From Mucilaginibacter sp. (GTDB taxonomy: Bacteria; Bacteroidota; Bacteroidia; Sphingobacteriales; Sphingobacteriaceae): a stretch of 64,000 nt of DNA. The DNA lies in NCBI RefSeq assembly GCF_025359345.1, contig NZ_JANYGQ010000038.1:1-64000 (forward strand), read 5' to 3'. The notes beneath the pieces are model-generated. The model saw nothing but the letters and a program-made list of their open reading frames with translations, did no database searches and was not told where the DNA came from. The position numbers were made by a program, and so were the translations under genes. Positions 37,092-46,213 of this stretch are shown here, piece after piece. Positions within the stretch are counted from its first letter, which is position 1; each line of letters begins with the position of its first letter.

Positions 37092-39752
37092 ATGAAATAC
37101 CCTTTAGCACACCCTTTTTCATTATCTGTAGCGGAGGTGATCACGCTGACCCAAACCGACGGCCATAAAGGAATTTCCGAACACGAGGCTGCGAAGCGCA
37201 GTAAAGCCTATGGCGTGAATTCCTACAAAACGAAAAAGCAAAAAAGCCTTTGGCTGATCCTGCAGGCCCAGTTCACGAGCCCCATTGTTTACCTGCTGGT
37301 TTTTGGCGCAGCCGTTTCACTTTATTTTAAAGATATTTTGGAGACGACAGCTATTTTGGCTGTTATCGTGATCAATGCGCTGATCGGTTTCTTCATGGAA
37401 ATACAGGCCCGCAGTTCGATGAACGCGCTCAAAAAAATGGATGTGATCCTGGCTAAAGTGATCCGCGACGGCGAAACGAAATCAATCCCATCTGAAGCGT
37501 TGGTGCCTGGCGACCTGGTTCCGCTGGAAGCCGGGGATATTATCCCGGCAGACGGCCGTTTAATAACTGTTAACCGTTTACAATGTGATGAGTCCTCACT
37601 TACCGGCGAATCCCTTCCGTCGGATAAGATGACCGGGGCGCTGCATACAGATACCGTTATTGGTGACCAGCAGAATATGGTTTTTAAAGGCACATCCGTA
37701 ATTAACGGGAACGGAGAAATGGTGATCACGGGCATTGCGGCAAATACGCAGTTGGGCACCATCACCGCGCTGGTTGAAAGCTCGGAGGATACGATCACCC
37801 CGCTGGATAAAAAGCTGAACCGGCTAAGCCGCAAACTGATCTGGATCACCCTGGCCATGACCGCTATTTTTGCGGTGACCGGATTTATACAGGGCAAGGC
37901 GCTCCTAACCATCATAGAAACCTCGATCGCCCTGGCCGTGGCCGCTATTCCCGAGGGTTTGCCGATCGTTGCCACAGTAGCTTTATCCTATGGCATGTTG
38001 CTCATGGCCAGGCGCAATGCGATTGTGAAGAAGTTATCGGCCGTGGAGACGCTGGGCAGCACCGGGGTGATCCTGACGGACAAAACCGGCACCCTGACCG
38101 AAAACAAGATATATGCCGACACTTTCGCGTTCCCGGAGGAAACTGTAAAGGTCCATATCGAAAATAATCTCCTGAAATTTCCGCATGGAGCGATCAAAGT
38201 AAGCGCCGGAAACTTCGAGAAACTATTATTAACCGGTATTTTATGTAATAATGCAGACGAAATTACCGGAGATCCGGTGGAAGTTGCCTTAATACAAATA
38301 GCCATAGCGGCAGGCTTAGACAGGGCGAAATTATTTAAACAATACGAACGTGTTGCAGAGGTGCCCTTTAGTTCGGAGATCATGATGATGGGTACCCTGC
38401 ACCAAATGTCTGCGGGATATTTTGCTGCAGCCAAAGGCTCGGTAGAACAATTGCTGGAAAAATGCAGCCAGGTACAATCGGGCACACTCATTAAAACCCT
38501 CAACAGCGAATCCCGTAATGCGATACTTTTAACATCGGAGAAAATGGCAGCCAGCGGGCTGCGCGTGCTGGCTTTTGCTTACCGGTCAGATAACCAGTTT
38601 GACGCCCACAATTATTTGAGCGACCTGGTTTATATCGGGATGGCCGGTTTTCTTGACCCGCCCCGCACGGATATTAAAGGCGCTATCCTGAGTTGCAGGA
38701 ATGCGGGTATTAAAGTAGTGATGATCACCGGCGACCATCCGCAAACTGCGTTGAACATTGCCCGGAAGGTAGGCCTGATCGATGAGGACGATAAAGCGGT
38801 AATCGCCGGGAAAGAACTGCCGATGGCCGAACTATTAACCAAAGAATGGCGGCAACGGATCCTGGCAACCGCCGTTTTTGCCAGGGCCTCTCCTAAACAA
38901 AAACTGGAAATTGCTGATGTTTTTCAGGAGGCGGGATTTATCGTGGCCATGACCGGCGATGGCGTAAACGATGCCCCAGCCTTAAAAAAAGCGGACGTGG
39001 GCATTGCTATGGGCATCAGGGGAACCCAGGTAGCCAAAGAAACAGCGAGTATCATCCTGAAAGATGATTCTTTTACTTCGATCGCCCAGGCGGTGGCGCA
39101 TGGCCGGGAGATCTTTCAGAATATTCAAAAGTTTGTGGTGTACCTGGTATCGTGTAACCTGAGCGAGATATTCATAGTGACTATTTTAGGCATAATTACA
39201 CCGGCTGCTACCTTATTACCACTGCAGATCCTGTTCCTGAATATGGTGACCGATATCTTTCCGGCGTTGGCGCTGGGTTTAGGTACGGGAGACAGGACGG
39301 TGATGTCGCGGCCGCCAAGAGACCCAAAAAAGAATATCATTACCAACCCAAAATGGCTGGCTATCGCCTTATATTCTGCTGCCATTACCTCGGCGGTGAT
39401 CCTGGCGGTTTTTTATTGCAAAGAAGTGCTGCATAGGGATGACCGTACCTGTAATAATGTCGCGTTTATCACCCTTACCTTCGCCCAGTTATTTCATGTA
39501 TTCAACATGTCTTCGGATAGCTCAGGATTTGTAAGCAATGAAATTACCAGGAACAAATGGGTATGGATCGCCATTTTGATCTGTAGCGGTCTCACGCTGA
39601 TGGTCTTTGCGGTGCCCGGCCTGCGTTTAGTTTTAGGGCTATCCGTACTTTCTTTTAAACTGTGGGTAGCTGCTTTAACCGTTAGCCTGTTGCCATTGGT
39701 TGTTTTCCAGGCCTTCAGGGCAGTCCAGAAAATCAATGGCCCAAAGAGTTAA
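37092..39752 (+). CDS. P-type cation ATPase (Ca2+/Mn2+ ATPase-like, P2 type)
   Basis: An 886-residue inner-membrane pump. Visible features in order: a cytoplasmic N-terminal region with the P-type ATPase N-domain look (SEHEAAKRSKAYGVN); helices M1-M2 near residues 55 to 110; the actuator motif TGES near residue 171; helix M4 with AAIPEGLP, the Ca2+-ATPase form; the phosphorylated Asp at about 330 in DKTGTLTEN; the hinge MTGDGVNDAPALKKADVGIA near 620; and M6 with FLNMVTDIFPALALG. The PEGLP and N..TD residues favour a divalent cation such as Ca2+ or Mn2+ over a proton. The gene follows the USP genes and is convergent with the AI-2E gene, overlapping it by 4 bases. Confidence 0.9.
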   Translation: MKYPLAHPFSLSVAEVITLTQTDGHKGISEHEAAKRSKAYGVNSYKTKKQKSLWLILQAQFTSPIVYLLVFGAAVSLYFKDILETTAILAVIVINALIGFFMEIQARSSMNALKKMDVILAKVIRDGETKSIPSEALVPGDLVPLEAGDIIPADGRLITVNRLQCDESSLTGESLPSDKMTGALHTDTVIGDQQNMVFKGTSVINGNGEMVITGIAANTQLGTITALVESSEDTITPLDKKLNRLSRKLIWITLAMTAIFAVTGFIQGKALLTIIETSIALAVAAIPEGLPIVATVALSYGMLLMARRNAIVKKLSAVETLGSTGVILTDKTGTLTENKIYADTFAFPEETVKVHIENNLLKFPHGAIKVSAGNFEKLLLTGILCNNADEITGDPVEVALIQIAIAAGLDRAKLFKQYERVAEVPFSSEIMMMGTLHQMSAGYFAAAKGSVEQLLEKCSQVQSGTLIKTLNSESRNAILLTSEKMAASGLRVLAFAYRSDNQFDAHNYLSDLVYIGMAGFLDPPRTDIKGAILSCRNAGIKVVMITGDHPQTALNIARKVGLIDEDDKAVIAGKELPMAELLTKEWRQRILATAVFARASPKQKLEIADVFQEAGFIVAMTGDGVNDAPALKKADVGIAMGIRGTQVAKETASIILKDDSFTSIAQAVAHGREIFQNIQKFVVYLVSCNLSEIFIVTILGIITPAATLLPLQILFLNMVTDIFPALALGLGTGDRTVMSRPPRDPKKNIITNPKWLAIALYSAAITSAVILAVFYCKEVLHRDDRTCNNVAFITLTFAQLFHVFNMSSDSSGFVSNEITRNKWVWIAILICSGLTLMVFAVPGLRLVLGLSVLSFKLWVAALTVSLLPLVVFQAFRAVQKINGPKS

Positions 39753-40819
39753 ACCTGCATCTGGCTTTTTACCGGCCGTTCATCACCCAGCAACACCCCC
39801 CATTGCTTATAATTTTCGCTGCGGTCGAATACGATTTTTAAAATAGACAGCACCGGCATCGCCAGAAACATGCCCGAAAGCCCCGCCATGACCCCACCAA
39901 TGATAATACCCACAATAGAAACAAGCGGATTGATCTTGACCTGCGAACCCACGATACGCGGCATTAAAATGTTATTGTCCAGGAATTGTACCACCGTTAT
40001 GGCTCCCAATACGATCAGCACATCTGCAATGCTAGCCGATGAAGCAAGGGTTAATAACACACCTAAAATATTGCCGATCAATGCCCCGAGGTATGGGATC
40101 AGGTTCAGAAAAGCAAAGATGATCCCGATCAGTAAGGCATTCTGTATACCGAAAACCCACAATGCGCCGCCCAAAAGGATAATGATGTACGTGATCTGTA
40201 TCAGCAGCCCAACAAGGTAGCTTTTAACCATTTTTTCAGTCTGCCGTACGGCTTCCTCCACATTTTGGTACTCCTCTTTTTTAAACCACATCAGCAGGAA
40301 CTTTAAAAAAAGGTTCCTGTACAGGATGATCAGGTAAATGTAAATCGGCAATAGTCCCATAAAGATGATGATGCCCGACAAAGATCCCGCCGCGCCGCTC
40401 AATACACCGCCCAGCGAGCTGAATAATTTTTTGCTTTGCATATTAATGAATTTCACTTGTTCGGCGGGGGAGTAGCCAAATGACCGGCTGATCCAGATAC
40501 TCAGATCATCCAGGTGTTTGGCTACCGTGCGTTGGATCTGCGGAAAATCATCCAGCAAGGCGCCCACCTGGCTTGTGAACAGCCAAATGATCAGCGCCAC
40601 AACGATCGTTAACAATAAGATCGGTAAAAAAACAGCGATCACTTCAGGCACTTTTAATTTCCTAAAAAAGCGAAATACAGGCAAAAGCATGAGGCTGAAA
40701 AAAAATGCCATTAACAGCGGCATAATGATCGTATTCCCGGCCACTATGATGGTTCCTAAAACGAACAGGCCTACGAGTTCTATGGCCCGTTTTACGGTCA
40801 CCGGCATTTCTTTTACCAT
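39749..40819 (-). CDS. AI-2E/PerM family transporter
   Basis: A 356-residue membrane protein of the UPF0118 (AI-2E, PerM) family. It begins with two hydrophobic hairpins (FVLGTIIVAGNTIIMPLLMA) and has a soluble middle part (LDDLSIWISRSFGYSP). It ends with four to six helices containing NLIPYLGALIGN and a V.FLDNNILMPRIVGSQVKI loop, the hallmark of the family. Members have been linked to autoinducer-2 export, sodium-proton exchange or osmotic tolerance. It is the last of three minus-strand genes, 12 bases downstream of the CDP-alcohol transferase gene, and it ends within the 3' end of the P-type ATPase gene. Confidence 0.9.
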   Translation of the reverse strand: MVKEMPVTVKRAIELVGLFVLGTIIVAGNTIIMPLLMAFFFSLMLLPVFRFFRKLKVPEVIAVFLPILLLTIVVALIIWLFTSQVGALLDDFPQIQRTVAKHLDDLSIWISRSFGYSPAEQVKFINMQSKKLFSSLGGVLSGAAGSLSGIIIFMGLLPIYIYLIILYRNLFLKFLLMWFKKEEYQNVEEAVRQTEKMVKSYLVGLLIQITYIIILLGGALWVFGIQNALLIGIIFAFLNLIPYLGALIGNILGVLLTLASSASIADVLIVLGAITVVQFLDNNILMPRIVGSQVKINPLVSIVGIIIGGVMAGLSGMFLAMPVLSILKIVFDRSENYKQWGVLLGDERPVKSQMQV

Positions 40820-40831
40820 GGGGTACAGTTT

Positions 40832-41443
40832 TTACGCTTTTTGCAGTGTGCGCTTTTTTATTACCCAATATAACCCTTTTATATCAGTTTCCCATCTGGG
40901 GATAATAAGGACGAGCGCGATTTCCTCCAATAAGTCGAGGATGGTCAGGGCTGACACCCCATAAAACAGCACATAAACCGGTTCGGGCAGCCAATAGAAA
41001 AGAACCAGGAATATGCCCTGGAAAATAGCAACAAATTTGGCCAGGTAGGTATGAAAACTACTGATCTTACGATAACGAATCAGCGCAAAACAGATCTGGG
41101 TTATAAAAAGCAATACTTGTACCGCTACCAGCGCCAATTCTTTCCTTAGAAATTCCGGGTTCACCAAAGTTATACCGAAGATCGCCACCGCTATGGTCAG
41201 GTCGTCTGAAACAGAATCCAGTATCGACCCGAAGACGCTGGTCACTTTATACTTGCGCGCGAGGTAGCCGTCGATCGCATCGGTAAGGAAACTTACCACT
41301 AACAACCATTTAAAAACGGCAAGATGGTCATTGAATAATAATATCAAAAGTACCGTAGCTGCTAATAACCTGTAAAAGGTGATCGCATTTACCATATAAT
41401 AGCTGGGTTTATGCATGAGGTAGATCAGCATGGTTGCAGTCAA
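40832..41443 (-). CDS. CDP-alcohol phosphatidyltransferase family protein
   Basis: A 203-residue membrane protein. The catalytic signature D..DG..AR........G...D...D is present as DAIDGYLARK followed by FGSILDSVSDD, with all four aspartates kept. Five to six hydrophobic segments follow. The family joins a CDP-linked lipid or alcohol to an acceptor with release of CMP, as in phosphatidylglycerophosphate or phosphatidylserine synthesis; the acceptor cannot be read from sequence. It overlaps the upstream membrane-protein gene by 4 bases (ATGA-type), so the two are translationally coupled. Confidence 0.88.
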   Translation of the reverse strand: MTATMLIYLMHKPSYYMVNAITFYRLLAATVLLILLFNDHLAVFKWLLVVSFLTDAIDGYLARKYKVTSVFGSILDSVSDDLTIAVAIFGITLVNPEFLRKELALVAVQVLLFITQICFALIRYRKISSFHTYLAKFVAIFQGIFLVLFYWLPEPVYVLFYGVSALTILDLLEEIALVLIIPRWETDIKGLYWVIKKRTLQKA

Positions 41444-41925
41444 TCATTATCCTTACTATTTCCATCTTTCACCGGGGAAGCCGTGTTCGTTCCAATTTCT
41501 GTATGCCTGATCTGTCCGCCTAAATAACCGGTCCTTGCGATCAGCCCGAAGCCGATTAATGATGCTGTAAGCGCAAGCAATGCGAACGGCCTGACCAGGG
41601 AAGTACTTTTTAGTGTGACAAAAAGCCCGGTCACAGCGATCACGCCTATAGCAATTAAGCCGATCAACGATGTTAAGGCAGACTCTGCATGTTCTTCGAT
41701 AACATTTTTAGATATGCCCTGTAAATGTTCGACCGTTTCTTCGGCGCCTTCACCTGTTGCATAAGCTATACCGGCTCCTATAGCAGATATGATCAAAAGG
41801 TTATAGGCGGCAATCAAAGTAGCATTGCTTTTTCTCCATATCCCATGGATCAAAACAAATGCACCCAGCGCAGCGCCGATGATCGGCAGGTGGGTGATTA
41901 GCAGGTGGATGTGTGTCTGGTTCAT
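41440..41925 (-). CDS. Four-helix membrane protein, DUF2231-like
   Basis: A 161-residue protein starting MNQTHIHLLITHLPIIGAAL. Four hydrophobic segments are visible at about residues 8 to 28, 37 to 57, 88 to 108 and 112 to 132. The H.LL.HLPI start is typical of the DUF2231-like family, which lies in redox or metal-related operons. The C-terminal 25 residues are polar. No catalytic residues can be named. It begins the three-gene minus-strand operon and is divergent from the universal stress protein gene at 42053, with 127 bases between them. Confidence 0.7.
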   Translation of the reverse strand: MNQTHIHLLITHLPIIGAALGAFVLIHGIWRKSNATLIAAYNLLIISAIGAGIAYATGEGAEETVEHLQGISKNVIEEHAESALTSLIGLIAIGVIAVTGLFVTLKSTSLVRPFALLALTASLIGFGLIARTGYLGGQIRHTEIGTNTASPVKDGNSKDND

Positions 41926-42052
41926 GACTTTTTTATCGAAGATCAGTATTTAATCGTAGTATTTAAGTAATTGCCGTCAAGCGCATTAATGATTTTCGTC
42001 ATTTATTTTTTGCGGGAAAACAGCCAATTTTATAATGTTAAAAAAACCGGAT

Positions 42053-42934
42053 ATGAAGACGATCCTGATGCTTACTGACTTTTCGAAAAATGCGGACCAC
42101 GCGGCGAGAACGGTCGCTAAAATTGTCCCGGACTTAAAAGCAGATATTTTGCTCTACAACACTTATTATGACCACCCGATACTCCCGACCTACGCCGGAG
42201 GGCCTTGGGTGGTAGAAGAGTTGGTATTTCAGAAGGATGAAAGTACAGCGCGGCTCAGCCAACTCGCCATTCAACTGAGGCATATCATAATGGGTATATC
42301 AAAAGAAGGGTTTAAACCTAAAACCGGTTATCAATGCGGAGAAGGCTCATTGGGCAAAAACACAGCGGCGATCATTCAGGAAAATAAGGTCGGGCTCGTA
42401 GTGATTGGTAGCAGTACGGATAGTTCAATAGACCATTTGCTCTTTGGCAGCGACACGATGGATGTGATCGATCATGCTTCCTGCCCGGTATTGATCATCC
42501 CCCCAAAAGCTGAAATGAATGAGCTGAAAAAAGTGACGCTCGCTACCGCTTTTGAATTAACTGACATCAATGCGATCAAATACCTGGCTGGCTTAGGTAA
42601 ACAATTAAACTTTAAGCTGGAGATTGTTCATGTTTCGATTTTAGACGAAAAGGACGACCCGATAAAAGAAAATGCTATCCTTACTCATATTCATGGGATC
42701 AAACAAGATAATATCTCGTACCGTGAGATCAGGGGAAAGGACGTCGTTAAAAGATTAAACAGGTTATGTAAGGACAACGGCTCGGATATGCTGGCGCTGG
42801 TTCATCACCAGGGTGGTTTCTTTTCCGGACTATTCAACAGGTCAACAACGCCGGCTGCTTTGGGCAATCAGCATATTCCTTTAATGGTTATCCCCTCCGA
42901 AATGAATAATCACCTATGGCCTGCAAGGGCGTAA
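42053..42934 (+). CDS. Two-domain universal stress protein
   Basis: A 293-residue protein if started at the ATG at 42053 (an ATG at 42035 would add six residues; the fold begins MKTILMLTDFSKNADHAART). The first domain ends with VVIGSSTDSSIDHLLFGSDT and DHASCPVLIIPP, resembling the USP nucleotide loop. The second domain starts LKKVTLATAFELTDINAIKY and ends with NQHIPLMVIPSE. It precedes a second P-type ATPase gene by 21 bases, repeating the USP-ATPase pairing seen at 36211-39752. Confidence 0.88.
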   Translation: MKTILMLTDFSKNADHAARTVAKIVPDLKADILLYNTYYDHPILPTYAGGPWVVEELVFQKDESTARLSQLAIQLRHIIMGISKEGFKPKTGYQCGEGSLGKNTAAIIQENKVGLVVIGSSTDSSIDHLLFGSDTMDVIDHASCPVLIIPPKAEMNELKKVTLATAFELTDINAIKYLAGLGKQLNFKLEIVHVSILDEKDDPIKENAILTHIHGIKQDNISYREIRGKDVVKRLNRLCKDNGSDMLALVHHQGGFFSGLFNRSTTPAALGNQHIPLMVIPSEMNNHLWPARA

Positions 42935-42955
42935 CAATATCAATCGATAAAATAG

Positions 42956-45463
42956 ATGTCAGCAAATAATTTTGACGTAAAGGGATTAAGCGGCGTGGAG
43001 GTAATGGCGGCCAGGGCAAAGCATGGAGCAAACAGCCTGTCGTTTAAAAAGGAAAACGGACTTGTTGATGCCCTGAAAGGATTGGCAAAAGAACCGATGG
43101 TGATCTTACTCCTGGTTACCTCGTGTATCTACTTTATTAGTGGAAAGGCCGGCGATGGCATTTTTCTGGCTTCAGCAATTGTGCTGGTTGCAGGCATTTC
43201 TTTATACCAGGACTCCCGCAGCCGGAACGCGCTCGAAAAATTGAAGGACTTTTCGCAACCAAAATGTAAGGTGATCAGGGACGGAGAAGTTTTAGAAATA
43301 AAAAGCGAAGAGCTGGTGGTTGGCGACAGCCTGATGGTAGAAGAAGGAACTTCGATAACCGCAGACGGGATTATCGTACATTCCAATGATTTTTCGGTTA
43401 ACGAAAGTATCCTCACCGGTGAGTCCCTGGCGGTATATAAAGACAAGGCGGCTGATGACAATTTAATTTTTCACGGAACGACCGTAGCAGGCGGCCTTGC
43501 TATCGCCACCATAACCGCTATAGGCAATCAAACCCGGTTGGGGAAAATTGGCAAAAGCCTGGAATCTATTGTAGAAGAGAAAACTCCGCTGGAATTGCAG
43601 ATCAACAATTTTGTAAAGAAGATGGTGATCGTTGGGGTAATCGTGTTCCTGATCGTGTGGGGTATTAATTATCTCCATTCGGCTAATGTTTTGGACAGCC
43701 TCATTAAAGCGCTTACCCTGGCTATGAGCATTTTGCCCGAAGAGATCCCGGTTGCCTTTACCACCTTTATGGCACTGGGTGCCTGGCGGCTGATGAAAAT
43801 GGGCATCGTGGTCAAGCAAATGAAAACAGTGGAGACCCTGGGCAGCGCGTCGGTGATATGCACGGATAAGACCGGTACATTAACCGAGAATAAGATGAGC
43901 CTGGCGAAAGTATACACCCTGCAGGAGAATCGAATCGCTGACGCAACGGGAAAGAAACTGGACGGTACTGAGCAAGAGCTGATAGCACTGGCCATGTGGG
44001 CCAGCGAGCCGATCCCTTTCGATCCCATGGAAATTGCGCTGCACGATGCCTATTCGAAAGCAGGCCGCGCTGATGAGCGTCCAGGTTATAAAATGATCCA
44101 CGAATACCCGCTGGGCGGTAAGCCGCCTATGATGACCCACCTGTTTGAAAATGCAAAGGGACATCGGATCATCGCCGCTAAAGGCGCACCCGAAGCGCTA
44201 ATCAGCATCAGCCATTTAAACAGCACCGAAAGGAAACAGATAGCGGGAGCAATTGAGGTACTTGCCTCAGAGGGTTACCGGATATTGGCGGTGGGCGAAG
44301 CTATTTTTCCGGGAAGCGACTTCCCGACTACCCAGCAGGAATTTCATTTTGTATTTAAAGGGCTGGTCGCCTTTTATGACCCTCCGAAGAAGAACATCAA
44401 CGCAGTGTTGCAGGGGTTTTACCAGGCTGGTATTGCGGTTAAGATCATTACCGGCGATAATGCGGAAACCACCGGCGCTATTGCCCGGCAAATTGCTTTT
44501 CAGGGAGCTGATCAATGCATTAACGGAGATGCGCTGATGAAACTTTCTGACAAAGAGCTTAAAGCGAAAGTGGAAACAGTGAATATTTTCACCCGTATGT
44601 TCCCGGATGCCAAGCTAAAGATCATCAATGCGCTAAAAGCCAAAAATGAGATAGTGGCCATGACGGGCGACGGCGTAAACGACGGGCCTGCCTTAAAAGC
44701 CGCGCACATTGGTATCGCCATGGGTAAAAAAGGCACGGAAATTGCCAAGCAGGCAGCTTCATTGATCTTGCTGGAAGATGACCTTTCAAAAATGGTCGAT
44801 GCGGTGGCGATGGGCCGGCGTATCTACACCAACCTGAAGAAAGCGATACAATACATCATTTCGATCCACATCCCCATCGTATTGACCGTGTTCATCCCGC
44901 TGGCGCTGGGCTGGATATATCCAAATATCTTTTCACCGGTGCATATTATTTTCCTGGAACTGATCATGGGGCCGACCTGTTCGATCATTTATGAGAACGA
45001 GCCCATGGAAAAGAATACGATGCTGCAAAAACCACGTCCGTTCAGTACCACTTTCTTTAACTGGAAGGAATTAACGACCAGTATTGTACAGGGGCTCGTG
45101 ATCACTTTAGGAACGCTGGCAACCTACCAATATGCCGTAAGGATGGGAGCGGATGAACAATTGACCCGTACCATGGTGTTTACCTGCCTGATAGCGGCTA
45201 ACATCGTACTCACCCTGGTTAACCGGTCATTTTACTATTCATTGTTTACCACCATCAGGTATAAAAATAATTTGGTGTTAATCATTATTGGGGTCACCCT
45301 GCTTATTTCAGCTTCATTGATCTATCTTAAACCGTTAGCCGGCTTCTTTGGCTTCGAACCGCTTAATATCTGTCAGCTGGCGATAAGTATGGCTATCGGC
45401 TTTATCTCGGTCATGTGGTTTGAGTTGTATAAATGGCGGACACGCAAAAGTACAGGGTCATGA
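42956..45463 (+). CDS. P-type cation ATPase, PEEIP variant
   Basis: An 835-residue pump, related to but not a copy of the one at 37092. It has TGES in NESILTGESLAVYKD, the phosphorylated Asp at about residue 304 in DKTGTLTEN, and the hinge MTGDGVNDGPALKAAH. Helix M4 reads ILPEEIPVAFTTFMALGAW instead of the PEGLP of Ca2+ pumps, and M6 reads FLELIMGPTCSIIYENEP, with two acidic residues but no N..TD. The altered ion-site residues argue for a different ion from that of the first pump; which ion is unknown. The stop TGA overlaps the next start (ATGA at 45460-45463). Confidence 0.88.
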   Translation: MSANNFDVKGLSGVEVMAARAKHGANSLSFKKENGLVDALKGLAKEPMVILLLVTSCIYFISGKAGDGIFLASAIVLVAGISLYQDSRSRNALEKLKDFSQPKCKVIRDGEVLEIKSEELVVGDSLMVEEGTSITADGIIVHSNDFSVNESILTGESLAVYKDKAADDNLIFHGTTVAGGLAIATITAIGNQTRLGKIGKSLESIVEEKTPLELQINNFVKKMVIVGVIVFLIVWGINYLHSANVLDSLIKALTLAMSILPEEIPVAFTTFMALGAWRLMKMGIVVKQMKTVETLGSASVICTDKTGTLTENKMSLAKVYTLQENRIADATGKKLDGTEQELIALAMWASEPIPFDPMEIALHDAYSKAGRADERPGYKMIHEYPLGGKPPMMTHLFENAKGHRIIAAKGAPEALISISHLNSTERKQIAGAIEVLASEGYRILAVGEAIFPGSDFPTTQQEFHFVFKGLVAFYDPPKKNINAVLQGFYQAGIAVKIITGDNAETTGAIARQIAFQGADQCINGDALMKLSDKELKAKVETVNIFTRMFPDAKLKIINALKAKNEIVAMTGDGVNDGPALKAAHIGIAMGKKGTEIAKQAASLILLEDDLSKMVDAVAMGRRIYTNLKKAIQYIISIHIPIVLTVFIPLALGWIYPNIFSPVHIIFLELIMGPTCSIIYENEPMEKNTMLQKPRPFSTTFFNWKELTTSIVQGLVITLGTLATYQYAVRMGADEQLTRTMVFTCLIAANIVLTLVNRSFYYSLFTTIRYKNNLVLIIIGVTLLISASLIYLKPLAGFFGFEPLNICQLAISMAIGFISVMWFELYKWRTRKSTGS

Positions 45464-45921
45464 AAAATCAGACCTATCGAAATATACTGCTGGCGCTTTT
45501 AGCGTTCCTTGGCCTGGGCGCCTTAGCGGGTGGCTTTGTGCTGATGATTTCTCCTGATGGTGGATTGATGGGCATGCCGCTATCGGTCTTAAAACCATCG
45601 CCTTTTACCAGTTTCTTGATCCCGGGAGCCGTATTATTCGCCGTGCTGGGTATCGGTCCTTTGCTGATGATAGGCGCGCTGATCAAAAAACCTGCCTGTA
45701 TGCCCGCAGAATTGATCAACTGTTTTAAAGATATGCATTGGTCGTGGACATTCACCATCTATACGGCGTTTGCCTTAATGATTTGGATACAGCTCGAAAT
45801 GGTGTTTATCCAGGCTGTCCATTGGTTACATACCTGCTATGTTTTTCTTGCGATCATCATGGTCTTTGTCGCGCTGTTGCCGCAGGTGCGACATTTATAT
45901 CAAAAAAAGCCGGTCTTCTAA
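45460..45921 (+). CDS. Small membrane protein of unknown function
   Basis: A 153-residue protein starting at ATG 45460, overlapping the end of the P-type ATPase gene by 4 bases. The upstream-most start at 45433 is unlikely because of this coupling. Four hydrophobic segments are visible: about residues 11 to 30, 45 to 67, 88 to 110 and 117 to 137. A cluster of Trp and His lies between (DMHWSWTFTIYT, AVHWLHTCY). I do not recognise the family. Coupling to the pump suggests an accessory or regulatory membrane partner. Confidence 0.7.
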   Translation: MKNQTYRNILLALLAFLGLGALAGGFVLMISPDGGLMGMPLSVLKPSPFTSFLIPGAVLFAVLGIGPLLMIGALIKKPACMPAELINCFKDMHWSWTFTIYTAFALMIWIQLEMVFIQAVHWLHTCYVFLAIIMVFVALLPQVRHLYQKKPVF

Positions 45922-45932
45922 AACGGATAAGT

Positions 45933-46178
45933 ATGAAATTTTTAAGGTTTAATTTCTGCCATCCGGTTAAAGTGAACGCGCACCTGATACCACTTACCGG
46001 AACCGGCACAAAGTGCCGGCACATGGCTGTTGCCAGTGACGAATCGAATCTTGTAGAGATCCCGATCGATCAATGCGACGACGGGAACTGGAGAATTGAA
46101 CTGGAATGGGAATATGGTAACGAATCGTTCCATCATAAAAAAGAGTTCGAGGTCAAACGGAATAACTTACTGTATTAA
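45933..46178 (+). CDS. Small protein of unknown function (81 residues)
   Basis: The frame is open from further upstream, but the ATG at 45933, 11 bases after the previous stop, is the natural start. It begins MKFLRFNFCHPVKVNAHLIP. The composition is mixed and beta-like, with two Cys (CHP.., TKC) and two His that could bind a metal, and no signal peptide. It lies in the same direction as the P-type ATPase, the small membrane protein and the GH130 gene, so it is probably part of the same transcript. No family is recognised. Confidence 0.6.
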   Translation: MKFLRFNFCHPVKVNAHLIPLTGTGTKCRHMAVASDESNLVEIPIDQCDDGNWRIELEWEYGNESFHHKKEFEVKRNNLLY

Positions 46179-46213
46179 AATGAATATATACTATACGAGG
46201 GTCAACAACATGA

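Noticed and set aside
37322..37975. 217-codon minus-strand ORF opposite the first P-type ATPase gene
   Set aside because: The plus strand has complete P-type ATPase motifs; the antisense reading has no signature and is biased in composition.
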